Source of the DNA: an uncultured Lachnospiraceae bacterium
Lineage (GTDB): Bacteria; Bacillota; Clostridia; Lachnospirales; Lachnospiraceae
Reading direction: 5' to 3'
Length of the DNA stretch: 64,000 bases
Assembly (NCBI GenBank): GCA_947626745.1
Contig: CANQTF010000009.1
Span: forward strand, 34,707-98,706
Positions within the stretch are counted from its first letter, which is position 1. Each line of letters starts with the position of its first letter. The translations under genes were made by a program, and so were the position numbers. The notes beneath the pieces are model-generated. The model did no database searches. It was given only the letters and a program-made list of their open reading frames with translations, and was not told the DNA's origin. Shown in pieces: positions 1-7,865 of this stretch.

Positions 1-487
1 ATTTATTGTACAGCTTGCCGACGATGCTGCCGTCCTCGCTCGGGATATCCCTGACATTCACATAGTCGTTGACCTTGGCGATGACCAGATTCTTAAAGCT
101 CTCTTCCTCCTCGGACAGACCGGTGTTTGCCGCCTTCTTCAGATCCTCCGTGTAGCCTTTACTGAAAACGACCGTATCCTCTATCTTCTTCGACGGCGCT
201 GCACTGACCGTATCCTCGGTGCTGGCGATCTCCGCATAACTGCCGACCTGCACGCTGCCGATGCTCATACCGCCGGCCTCCTCATTCGCAGCGGCCGCCT
301 TCTCGGACTCTTCCTGCAGGGAAGAGAGGGAAGTGGACTTGTCTTCACTCTGTAAAGAGTAATCGATCCCCGAGGACGGCAGGACCGTCGCCACATTATT
401 GGAAGCGTTCACGTCAAACCCCGCGCCCGTAAAACCGAGCGCCGCCGCCATCGCACAAGCTGCTATTCTTACGTATCTGCTCTTCAT
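1..487 (-). CDS. Secreted SH3-domain protein, 3' end outside window
   Basis: The first 162 codons are present and the gene runs off the left edge. The start ATG at 487 follows an AGGTAA-type ribosome binding site. Residues 1-28 form a signal peptide (MKSRYVR, then an Ala-rich hydrophobic core). A low-complexity Ser/Glu/Ala linker follows, and near residue 140 a bacterial SH3 motif begins (VNVRDIPSEDGSIVGKLY). SH3 modules of this kind bind cell wall in secreted peptidoglycan hydrolases. The catalytic part, if any (NlpC/P60 or amidase), would lie outside the window, so the enzyme class is inferred. A sigmaA promoter and a WalR-like box lie just upstream, which fits a cell-wall role. Confidence 0.75.
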   Translation of the reverse strand, partial: MKSRYVRIAACAMAAALGFTGAGFDVNASNNVATVLPSSGIDYSLQSEDKSTSLSSLQEESEKAAAANEEAGGMSIGSVQVGSYAEIASTEDTVSAAPSKKIEDTVVFSKGYTEDLKKAANTGLSEEEESFKNLVIAKVNDYVNVRDIPSEDGSIVGKLYNK

Positions 488-500
488 AAATTACCTCATT

Positions 501-517
501 TGTTACAAATTTGTTAC
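501..517. promoter_or_regulatory. WalR-like box
   Basis: TGTTAC-AAATT-TGTTAC matches the published WalR (YycF) consensus TGTWAH-N5-TGTWAH, and the complement TGTAAC-AAATT-TGTAAC matches too. It lies between the predicted transcription start and the start codon of the SH3-domain gene, a position that suggests repression or modulation. Binding is inferred. Confidence 0.45.
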
Positions 518-528
518 ATGTTGGCTAT

Positions 529-557
529 AATATAACATCGGAAATACGTTTTGTCAA
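529..557 (-). promoter_or_regulatory. sigmaA promoter of the SH3 gene
   Basis: On the minus strand, TTGACA (557-552), a 17-bp spacer and TATATT (534-529) form a near-consensus housekeeping promoter about 40 bp upstream of the start codon of the SH3 gene. Confidence 0.75.
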
Positions 558-665
558 CTACAGCATATACCAATAAAAGCGCGTATTTACGCAACTTCTT
601 GTATATTATGCCACGCTTCACATATTTTTCACATTTGTAACAATTGGCAGATATGCACTTTACAC

Positions 666-688
666 AAAAATAGCCGCGGCCGCAGCCG
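666..688 (-). terminator. Putative trxB terminator
   Basis: On the minus strand a GC-rich hairpin GCTGC-GGCC-GCGGC is followed by ATTTTTG, about 25 bp after the trxB stop. The stem is short and contains a wobble pair, so confidence is moderate. Confidence 0.45.
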
Positions 689-712
689 TCCTGCCTGTAT
701 TTTGAACAAGGC

Positions 713-1630
713 TCATCGTTTCGCTGTCAGATAGCGCTCCACGGACGCCACGGCGCACGCGCCGTCCGCCACCGCCGTGATGATCTGGCGCACCTGCTTC
801 GTGCGCACATCGCCGGCCGCAAAGATACCCTCTGTCCGGGTGGCGCAGTCCTCTCCGGCTATCACATAGCCCGACGCATCGCAGGGCACGACGTTCCTGA
901 ACGCCTCCGTGTTCGGGTGCATGCCCACCGCGATGAACAGGCCGTCCACAGGCAGCTCCTCGCTTGCCTGTCCCGCCGTATCGAGGAGCGTCACGCCCTC
1001 TAAGGCGCCCGCGCCGTGAATATCCTGCACCGTTTTGTTCCACAGGATCTCCACATTCTCACACGCGGTCAGCTTGTCCTGCAATCCCTTTGCCGCGCGC
1101 AGACTGTCCCGCCTGTGGATCAGCCGCACCTTATTGCACATGCGCGCAAGATAGATCGCATCCTCCACCGCCACGTCGCCGCCGCCCACTACCGCCACGT
1201 CTTTTCCCCTGAAAAAAGCGCCGTCGCAGGTCGCGCAGTAGGACACACCCCTGCCCTTGTACTCTTCCTCGCCGGGCGCGCCTAACAGCTTGTGCTCCGC
1301 GCCTGTCGCCAGGATCAGCGCCCTTGCCTCATACGCCGTCCCGTCGGCTGTCCTGACGGTCTTTGCGTCGGGCGCGTCACAGATCTCTGTGACGGACGCC
1401 GTCTTGAAGGAAGCGCCCGCCATGTCCGCATGCTCCCGAAATTTCATTCCCATATCAAAGCCGTTCATGCCGGGCAGTCCCAGATAATTGTCCACCTCGT
1501 ATGTGTTCAGGACCTGTCCGCCGCTCATGGGCTTCTCCTCTATCACCAAAAGCTCCAGCCCCGCGCGCCTTCCGTAGACGGCCGCGGACAGACCCGCCGG
1601 TCCCGAACCGATAATGATCAGATCGTACAT
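713..1630 (-). CDS. trxB: Thioredoxin reductase
   Basis: This flavoprotein transfers electrons from NADPH through FAD and a redox disulfide to thioredoxin in the cytoplasm. The 305-residue protein has the N-terminal FAD motif GSGPAGLSAA, the redox-active centre CATCDG, the NADPH-binding motif GGGDVAVEDA and a C-terminal GDVRTK FAD motif. Length fits the low-molecular-weight TrxB family. The start at 1630 (MYDLII) is preferred over an in-frame ATG 18 codons upstream because GGAGG lies directly before it. Thioredoxin itself is not next to it. Some family members use ferredoxin or flavodoxin, so the exact electron partner is not proven. Confidence 0.95.
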   Translation of the reverse strand: MYDLIIIGSGPAGLSAAVYGRRAGLELLVIEEKPMSGGQVLNTYEVDNYLGLPGMNGFDMGMKFREHADMAGASFKTASVTEICDAPDAKTVRTADGTAYEARALILATGAEHKLLGAPGEEEYKGRGVSYCATCDGAFFRGKDVAVVGGGDVAVEDAIYLARMCNKVRLIHRRDSLRAAKGLQDKLTACENVEILWNKTVQDIHGAGALEGVTLLDTAGQASEELPVDGLFIAVGMHPNTEAFRNVVPCDASGYVIAGEDCATRTEGIFAAGDVRTKQVRQIITAVADGACAVASVERYLTAKR

Positions 1631-1688
1631 CTTCCCTCCGTTCCGAGCGCCTCCGCCAGGCAGGAAATGCGGCTTTTCGCACAAAGCC

Positions 1689-1718
1689 TTGGCTTTTCGC
1701 GCTCATATCCTATATAAT
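1689..1718 (+). promoter_or_regulatory. Promoter of the SDR gene
   Basis: TTGGCT (1689-1694), an 18-bp spacer and TATAAT (1713-1718) precede the plus-strand reductase gene by about 100 bp. Confidence 0.55.
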
Positions 1719-1816
1719 ATAGTTATTACCATAACATGCGGCCGCATACCCTGCCGCGCAACGCTATCCTATTATCAGTGTACCACATTTTTGATAGGGA
1801 AGAAACGGAGAAGATC

Positions 1817-2560
1817 ATGACACGCAAAACCGATATCCTTTCCCCCAAATACGCGCTGGTCACCGGCGCATCGCGCGGCATCGGCGCAGCGATCGCCGAA
1901 GCCCTTGCAGCCGAGGGCTTCCACCTGTACCTGACCTGTCTGCGCTCCGCGGACAGGCTGGCCGAGCTGGCGGCAAGACTCTCCAGCGCATACGGCGTCA
2001 GGTGTACGCCTGTCGCGGCGGACATGGGCGATCCCAAGGACGTGGCGCGGCTCTTTGCGCAGATCGACTCGCTGGATCTCGTCGTCAACAACGCCGGCGT
2101 CTCCTATGTGGGGCTTCTGCACGAAATGTCCGACGCCGACTGGCAGGGCGTGATGCGGACGAATCTGGACAGCGTTTTCTATACAAGCCGTCTGGCGGTC
2201 CCGCTCATGCTCGCCAGGCACAGCGGCCGGATCATCAACATCTCTTCCGTCTGGGGAACCGTGGGCGCTTCCACGGAGGTCGCCTACTCGGCTTCGAAGG
2301 GCGGGGTCAACGGCTTCACGCGCGCGCTCGCCAAAGAACTTGCGCCCAGCGGCATCGCGGTCAACGCTATCGCCTGCGGCGTGATCGACACGGAAATGAA
2401 CGGCTTCCTGTCTGCGGAGGACATGGAAGCCCTGCGCGCGGAGATTCCTGCTGACCGCATCGGTCAACCGTCGGAGGTGGCCGAGGCCGTCCTCTCGCTC
2501 TTACGCGCGCCGTCCTATTTGACCGGACAGGTCATCACGCTGGACGGCGGGTGGACGTAG
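1817..2560 (+). CDS. SDR oxidoreductase, FabG-like
   Basis: This 247-residue classical short-chain dehydrogenase has the Rossmann dinucleotide motif TGASRGIG near the N-terminus, the NNAG structural motif, the catalytic YSASK (Tyr-x-x-x-Lys) preceded by a catalytic Ser (NISSVWG), and the terminal LDGGWT typical of FabG. Length equals 3-oxoacyl-ACP reductase. The start at 1817 follows GGAGAAG; an in-frame ATG 27 codons upstream lacks a binding site. It stands alone, away from any fatty acid synthesis cluster, so it may act on another ketone or alcohol substrate. Its 3' end overlaps the convergent DUF6020 gene by 26 bp. Confidence 0.8.
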   Translation: MTRKTDILSPKYALVTGASRGIGAAIAEALAAEGFHLYLTCLRSADRLAELAARLSSAYGVRCTPVAADMGDPKDVARLFAQIDSLDLVVNNAGVSYVGLLHEMSDADWQGVMRTNLDSVFYTSRLAVPLMLARHSGRIINISSVWGTVGASTEVAYSASKGGVNGFTRALAKELAPSGIAVNAIACGVIDTEMNGFLSAEDMEALRAEIPADRIGQPSEVAEAVLSLLRAPSYLTGQVITLDGGWT

Positions 2561-4328
2561 CAGCCTCTCCCCTTTCCGGCAGCTCCACAAGCGCCGTCAT
2601 CAGGCAGAAGGGCGCGGAAAAGATCAGAAAATAGACATAGCGGAAATCCGCCGCCACCGGGGTGGCGATCATGACGGTGAGATACAGGGCGAGGTTCGGC
2701 AGATAACAGACGAGCTTCGCCTTTTCCTGTCTGACGAAGGCATTGGCGACGCCAAACAGCAGCAGCCAGAATGCCGCGCCCATGTTCCAGAGCAGCCCGT
2801 ACAACGGCAGGATGCTTCCCATTTTCAGCGCGATCTCCTTGGCCTTGACGACGACGGGGCCGCCGATCAGCGGCGTGTGTGCCACGGGCAGCGTCGTCTC
2901 GCTGACGCCCTCTATATCCGCCGTCGTGTACAAGACGTCCGGATACCAGTAGCCGTATGTCTGATCGATATAGGCCTGCAGATAATCCGCCGGATAGGCC
3001 AGCCCGAGCTGCACCCACAGCCGGAAGTAGGCCGCCTTGTGCTGCGCCAGATACTCCTGATCTCCGGCCCGCACCAGCTCCTTCATGTTGTCCGCGAAGC
3101 CCGGGCTGTACAGTTCTTTGATATAGCGCGTGTCGATGACCTTCTCGATCAGCGCCCTCTGCTCATTGTTTAAGGGCCTGTCGTGGCACAGGACGGCGGC
3201 GATCTGCTGCGTCGGGATCGACAGCGATTCGATCAGATCCGGCTGCGCCACATGCAGCGCAGTCATGACCGGATATCTGACGATCGCCGCCGCCAGAAGG
3301 ATCGACGCTATGGCGGGGAACAGCTTTTTCGCCTGACGGCGGTACGCAAACAGCAGGAACGGCACGCACAACAGGAAGCCGTACCAGCCGTTGCTGCGAA
3401 ACAGGCAGATCATCACGCCCGAGCAGACAAACATGGCAAGCTCCGCCGCGCCGCACCTCTGCAGCATGCGCAGCATACTGCAGCCAAACAGCATCACCGC
3501 CGCCGCAAACGGTATGTCCTTCCAGACCGTGACGGAAAATACCGCATGGTACGGCACCAGCGCATAGAAAAGGGCGAACAGGATCAAAACCGCCTTGCGG
3601 ACGCGGTACCGCTCCAGCGTCCTCAGGAAGTAACAGACGCCAAACGCCAGAAAACACATCTGAAAGAAGGTATACAGCGCAACCGCCGACACCATGCTGC
3701 CGGTCATGAAATACCCGATGTGATAGAACAGCGAAAAGAGCATGGTATGCGCAAAGGGGTGATGATTGCTGTATCCGATCAAGCCGACAGCCTGTTCCAG
3801 CTGGTTGATGCTGTCGGGCGTCATGACGCCCGGATACAGATACAGATAGTACGGGAGCCAGCACAGCAGACAGCCTGCAGCGCACCAGAGGCACAGATGC
3901 TTCCCATGCCCTCCTTCCTCCCGGCAGAGCAGCCGCCCAAGCAGCTTCCTGTCGCCGCTGTAGGAGAAGAGAAAGAGAAGCGCCTTGCAGAAGCAGACGA
4001 AAAATCCGATGCAGACCGCCGCCAGCACGACGCCCCTGTAGAGCCCGCTCGTCAGCGCCTCCACGTACCGCCCGTGATCCGCCAGCACATAGGTCAGTGT
4101 ATAGACAGCAGCCAAGAGCGCGGCCGCCGCCCGCGCCGTCCGCGTATCGGCAGACGGCCTGTCCGCCAGACGGCCGTCGATATGCCTGTACAAAATATAG
4201 AATGTCAGGAAGAGTACGCCCGTCAGAAGGTTGCCCGGCCGCATACTGCCGGCCTTCATAAAGGCCCAGGATGTAAAAAAGCTCTCCGCCAGATTCCGTA
4301 TGGTGTGTTTGCAATCTTTTGTGTTCAT
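2535..4328 (-). CDS. DUF6020-like polytopic membrane protein
   Basis: The 597-residue integral membrane protein has roughly a dozen hydrophobic segments. It also has a conserved-looking loop (LYPGVMTPDSINQLEQA, then SNHHPFAHTMLF) that resembles the periplasmic acidic loop of GT-C type lipid-linked glycosyltransferases. I recognise it as the DUF6020 family; no reaction is established. AAAGGAAGATC precedes the ATG at 4328. It is the last gene of the kinase/VTC/DUF4956/CotH operon, 42 bp after the CotH gene, so it probably contributes to the same cell-surface process. It overlaps the convergent reductase gene by 26 bp, leaving no room for a separate terminator. Confidence 0.7.
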   Translation of the reverse strand: MNTKDCKHTIRNLAESFFTSWAFMKAGSMRPGNLLTGVLFLTFYILYRHIDGRLADRPSADTRTARAAAALLAAVYTLTYVLADHGRYVEALTSGLYRGVVLAAVCIGFFVCFCKALLFLFSYSGDRKLLGRLLCREEGGHGKHLCLWCAAGCLLCWLPYYLYLYPGVMTPDSINQLEQAVGLIGYSNHHPFAHTMLFSLFYHIGYFMTGSMVSAVALYTFFQMCFLAFGVCYFLRTLERYRVRKAVLILFALFYALVPYHAVFSVTVWKDIPFAAAVMLFGCSMLRMLQRCGAAELAMFVCSGVMICLFRSNGWYGFLLCVPFLLFAYRRQAKKLFPAIASILLAAAIVRYPVMTALHVAQPDLIESLSIPTQQIAAVLCHDRPLNNEQRALIEKVIDTRYIKELYSPGFADNMKELVRAGDQEYLAQHKAAYFRLWVQLGLAYPADYLQAYIDQTYGYWYPDVLYTTADIEGVSETTLPVAHTPLIGGPVVVKAKEIALKMGSILPLYGLLWNMGAAFWLLLFGVANAFVRQEKAKLVCYLPNLALYLTVMIATPVAADFRYVYFLIFSAPFCLMTALVELPERGEAATSTRRPA

Positions 4329-4370
4329 GATCTTCCTTTAACCGGTCCGGGCGGGATCCCCGCCGCCGTC

Positions 4371-6410
4371 CTAGCGCACAAGCAGCAGCGCGGACGCCGC
4401 CGCGTCCTGTTCGTCAAAAGAGGCGTACTGCAGCATGACATCGTCGAGCACCGTCTCCGCCCCGGCGTCCAGCACCGTGATCCTGATGTCCGACGCCTCG
4501 TCGTTCAGTACCCCGTCCAGCTCGGCCCTCTCTTCCGCCGTGAGCGTATCCTGCCCCTGCACGGTCCGCCCTTCTCCGCTGCCGCGCAGCACGAACACGC
4601 CGCCCACGCTGCCGACGCTCTCCCGCGTCACGCCAAGCGCCTCAAATGCAGACGCATACCGCTCATCCTGCAGGACTTCCGCGTTATTGATCTTAAGCGC
4701 CGCCGTACAGTCCGCATATTTTAAAGCCTGAAGATAATACGCCGTGTCGGTGAACGTGGAAAACTGCACCTGCAGTTCATAGGCCGTCCTTCCGTCATCG
4801 TGCGTCCGGTTCAGCTCCTCATAGTAACGATCCGTCTCCCGCAGCCGTTGTGCCACATACGCCCGAAAAGTGTCCAGTCCCGCAGACGCTTCCGTGTAAG
4901 TGCCTTCCGGCCATCTCTCCATTTCCCGCCGATATGCGCCGGACAGGTAGATCTCTCTCTCGTACGCGTCCAGCATGGCGCCGATCGTCTCGTCCGACCA
5001 GGCCGATTCCCGCAGACGCCTGTACTTTTCATAGATCCGATCCCATGCGCCGCCGTCGCCGTTCACCAGGATCTGATTCAGATACCCGCTCTGCATGAGC
5101 ACATGATTGGACGGGGTGAGCTGATACGGGGACACCAGATTCACCGACAGATCGTTCGCGAACCAGTTGCCCCACGTGAGATCCATGTCCCAAGGGGCGT
5201 ACAGCGCCGTAGGCCCGTTCTCTCCCGCGCGTATCGCGAGGTACAGATTTTTGATATTTTTGCCGCCGACGTTATCTCCACCCTGAATCAGGTTAAAAAA
5301 CAGATAGATGTCTATGGCGTTGTCGATGTCGATGCCCGCGTACAATCTCTCATTGTCACCGCGGCCTTCCCATAGGGCATAATAATAATCCAATAGCGGC
5401 GCCCAATTCCTTTTCGCCTCGTTGACCGCTCCCTTGATGCGGAATCCCACCGGATTGCCGCCCTCCGTAAAAGCGATGCTGCCGTCCGCAGACCAGATCA
5501 CGCCCTTGTATAATCCGTCTTCGCCCGAATCGGGATCCAGCATGAGCTGTTTCTCGTCGATCGGATAGCCCAGCGCATACAAGCCCCAGTATTCTCCGTT
5601 CATAAACAGCTCCAGATACTTATATTCCGTCCCCGTGTCAACTCCCAGCGCATTGTCATCGGCGCAGGAGGCTTTCCACAGGTTGGCGCAGAATACGTTC
5701 CTGACCTTTTCCTGATCGTTGTAGGCCGGGTAGAGGATCCAGTCGTCGTCCTGCCGCATGCCCAGAAGAGAGACCTGATTGGAACGGGTATGATTGCCCG
5801 CAGAATCCGTGACAAGAGACAGACGGTATCCCTTTTTCGGAAACGCCGTCGTGGTGTTGCCCCGCACATGGATCGTTCCGTCCGACACCGCAACGCGTTT
5901 TACCGCGCCGTCCGCGTTGTCAAACAGCGTCATATGCATGGCCGCCATATCTTCCCCGATCTCGCCGCCGTCATATTCGATGTTCATGAGCGGGAGCGTC
6001 GTACATTTCAGCGTAAACCGCGCGTACGACTTATCCGTATAGAGAAGAAAACTGATGCCGGTATCGGCGGCGATCGCTTCGTCCGTGATGCTTTCCTCCA
6101 GAAAAGCGATCTTTACACCTCTCTCCCTGCTCTGTATCCTGATGTGCGGGTCGTATGCCCCGGCGTCGCCCTGTACCAGCGAATAATAATAGGTACCCGA
6201 CATGACATCGCACTGCAGCGCTTCGTCGTCAAACAGCAGCCGTTCCGGCAGACCCAGAGACGCGCTGCGTTCCGCCATGACAGCCTCGAACTCATTTTCC
6301 GTCATCACACACGCCGAATAGCGAAACGGCCGCCCGCGAAAGCATACCAGACAGATCCCGGCGGCCGCCGACAGGATCAGGATGATGATACCGAGCGCCT
6401 TCTTCATCAC
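4371..6410 (-). CDS. CotH kinase-like secreted or anchored protein
   Basis: The 679-residue protein begins with a membrane anchor or signal segment (residues 4-24). A long CotH-like domain follows, marked by HVRGNTTTAFPKKGYRL, then LGMRQDDDWILYPAY, YLELFMNGEYWGLY and a late ALYAPWDMDLTWGNWF. CotH of Bacillus is a spore-coat protein kinase, and these motifs are typical of that family outside sporulation too. Its start overlaps the DUF4956 stop (ATGA), indicating translational coupling. Association of CotH with DUF4956 and VTC domains is a recurrent bacterial arrangement. Its substrate here is unknown; an extracytoplasmic phosphotransfer role is inferred. Confidence 0.8.
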   Translation of the reverse strand: MMKKALGIIILILSAAAGICLVCFRGRPFRYSACVMTENEFEAVMAERSASLGLPERLLFDDEALQCDVMSGTYYYSLVQGDAGAYDPHIRIQSRERGVKIAFLEESITDEAIAADTGISFLLYTDKSYARFTLKCTTLPLMNIEYDGGEIGEDMAAMHMTLFDNADGAVKRVAVSDGTIHVRGNTTTAFPKKGYRLSLVTDSAGNHTRSNQVSLLGMRQDDDWILYPAYNDQEKVRNVFCANLWKASCADDNALGVDTGTEYKYLELFMNGEYWGLYALGYPIDEKQLMLDPDSGEDGLYKGVIWSADGSIAFTEGGNPVGFRIKGAVNEAKRNWAPLLDYYYALWEGRGDNERLYAGIDIDNAIDIYLFFNLIQGGDNVGGKNIKNLYLAIRAGENGPTALYAPWDMDLTWGNWFANDLSVNLVSPYQLTPSNHVLMQSGYLNQILVNGDGGAWDRIYEKYRRLRESAWSDETIGAMLDAYEREIYLSGAYRREMERWPEGTYTEASAGLDTFRAYVAQRLRETDRYYEELNRTHDDGRTAYELQVQFSTFTDTAYYLQALKYADCTAALKINNAEVLQDERYASAFEALGVTRESVGSVGGVFVLRGSGEGRTVQGQDTLTAEERAELDGVLNDEASDIRITVLDAGAETVLDDVMLQYASFDEQDAAASALLLVR

Positions 6411-7079
6411 AGGATATCCTCGCTGTCATACGCTATGACGGAGGAGCGCTCCACACCGGCTTCCCGCAAGTCCGCCGCCAACTCCCCGGGATCCTTGACG
6501 GACAGCTCTACCACCATATCCAGATCATCGCCCACATAATTCCTGCTCTTGATGCGGTATCTGGGCGTATGCGCCGCGATCCTCTCCGTGACATCGGCTT
6601 CCTTCTGCGCATCACAGTGCAGGACCAGCACAAAGGGCTTCCTGCCGATATGGATATGTTCAAAACAGAGCATGACGACGGTGACCATCAGGGAAGTCAG
6701 CACCGCCAGCTCGTATAGCTGACACCCGCATGTGATGCCGATATGCACGGACCACATCAGATACAGCATGTCAACGGGATCCTTGATCGCCGTCCTGAAA
6801 CGCAGGATCGCCAGTGCGCCGATCGTGCCCAGCGTGATCACGATGTTGGACTGCAGACTGAAGATAATGGTGGAGATGAAAAACGGAAGGACCGCGATGC
6901 AGATATGGAACGATCGGTTATAGAAGGCCCTGTGGGACACGAGCCTGTATACCATAAATTCGTATACGCTCAAGATCAGCACCATAAGCAGCACCGAAAG
7001 GATCACTTTAGCCCCCCCCCACTACGGGATTGGCGTATGCACTCGCAATGTTTTCCAAGATATCCTGTATCATATTCAT
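6407..7079 (-). CDS. DUF4956 membrane protein, frame broken by a G9 tract
   Basis: The body is a DUF4956 protein with several transmembrane segments and the conserved GALAILRFRTAIKDP stretch. The natural start appears to be ATG at 7079, which follows AGAGGAG. From it, nine Gs (7020-7012) put the reading frame into a stop after 23 codons. Removing one G, or adding two, would restore a 223-residue protein (MNMIQDILENIASAYANPVV, then GG, then AKVILSVLL). As it stands, translation could only restart at GTG 7006, two bases after that stop, giving 199 residues without the N-terminus. The gene is translationally coupled to CotH downstream. A sequencing error is the main alternative to phase variation. 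Confidence 0.8.
7012..7020 (-). repeat. G9 homopolymer inside the DUF4956 gene
   Basis: Nine consecutive Gs on the coding (minus) strand near codon 20 of DUF4956. Tract length decides whether the long reading frame is open; nine leaves it closed. Confidence 0.9.
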
Positions 7080-7157
7080 TGTTTTTCTCCTCTTTGCCGT
7101 ATCCGCACGGCCGTCTGTATTCTTTTTGCCGGCGCTGCCTCCCGACAGCCGGACGCG

Positions 7158-7865
7158 CTATCTTCCCATCCGCTGCAGCGTCTTTCTTCCCAGCGCATAC
7201 TTGGAAAAAGACGACTGGATCAGATGATGATCCGTAACGATATGCTTGATATAAGAAGGCAGGATATGATCGAACTTGACCTCCAGCACATGCTCCCCTG
7301 CCTCTTGGATCGGATAGCAGAGATATCCGCCGTCCGTGAAACGGCCAAAATCATCGGAGACGGATATATTCTGATCCATCGTGATCCGTATGTTGGTGAT
7401 CTTCTCCACATAGGCGCGCCTCTCAAAGTCGATCACCGCCGCGGGTGCAAGAAGCCCCGTCATACAGCGGACGCAGAACATCTGCAGGAGCGGCTCGTCC
7501 GTCCGCCAGAACACCTCCCCTGCACGGCCCGCCATGATCAGCGCCAGCTCTTCGGCCGTGATCGGGCAGCTCGTCTTGTGGCAGCGCCCCTCCGATTTCT
7601 CCTTGCGTTCCAGACGCAGCCTGTCGCTGCGGTCATTGTAGTAGCGGACACGGTATTTCACCCGCTCCGACAGCCCCAGATCGTTTGCCCTGGCACAGGC
7701 ATTCGTATAGTCGTCAAAATAGAGGCTGCGGATACGGTATCTGCCGTCCGCGCCGCCGTATTCGTCCTTGTCCATGACCGCATCCAGTCTGCTGCCTATG
7801 ATCTGCAGTTCGTTCAGGCTGCAGCAGTACTTCCACTCATTTCTGTATACTTTGATCTTCCTCAC
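7158..7865 (-). CDS. VTC-domain polyphosphate polymerase
   Basis: The 235-residue protein matches the VTC catalytic domain, which makes polyphosphate from ATP inside a basic tunnel. Visible family signatures are RYRIRSLYFDD, VKYRVRYY, LRLERKEKSEG, VIDFERRAYV and a C-terminal LEVKFDHILPSYI, giving the expected Arg/Lys and acidic metal ligands. Its N-terminus overlaps the kinase gene end by 29 bp. The start is uncertain: GTG at 7865 is the only conventional start near the conserved N-terminus, but the GGAGG is immediately adjacent to it, giving almost no spacing. The next gene, DUF4956, often accompanies VTC and may form a membrane partner or channel. Confidence 0.85.
   Translation of the reverse strand: MRKIKVYRNEWKYCCSLNELQIIGSRLDAVMDKDEYGGADGRYRIRSLYFDDYTNACARANDLGLSERVKYRVRYYNDRSDRLRLERKEKSEGRCHKTSCPITAEELALIMAGRAGEVFWRTDEPLLQMFCVRCMTGLLAPAAVIDFERRAYVEKITNIRITMDQNISVSDDFGRFTDGGYLCYPIQEAGEHVLEVKFDHILPSYIKHIVTDHHLIQSSFSKYALGRKTLQRMGR

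Noticed and set aside
3183..4724. 513-codon plus-strand open frame
   Set aside because: It is antisense to the DUF6020 and CotH genes, has no ribosome binding site and reads as low-complexity Arg/Gln/His-rich sequence, as expected of a shadow frame in GC-rich coding DNA.
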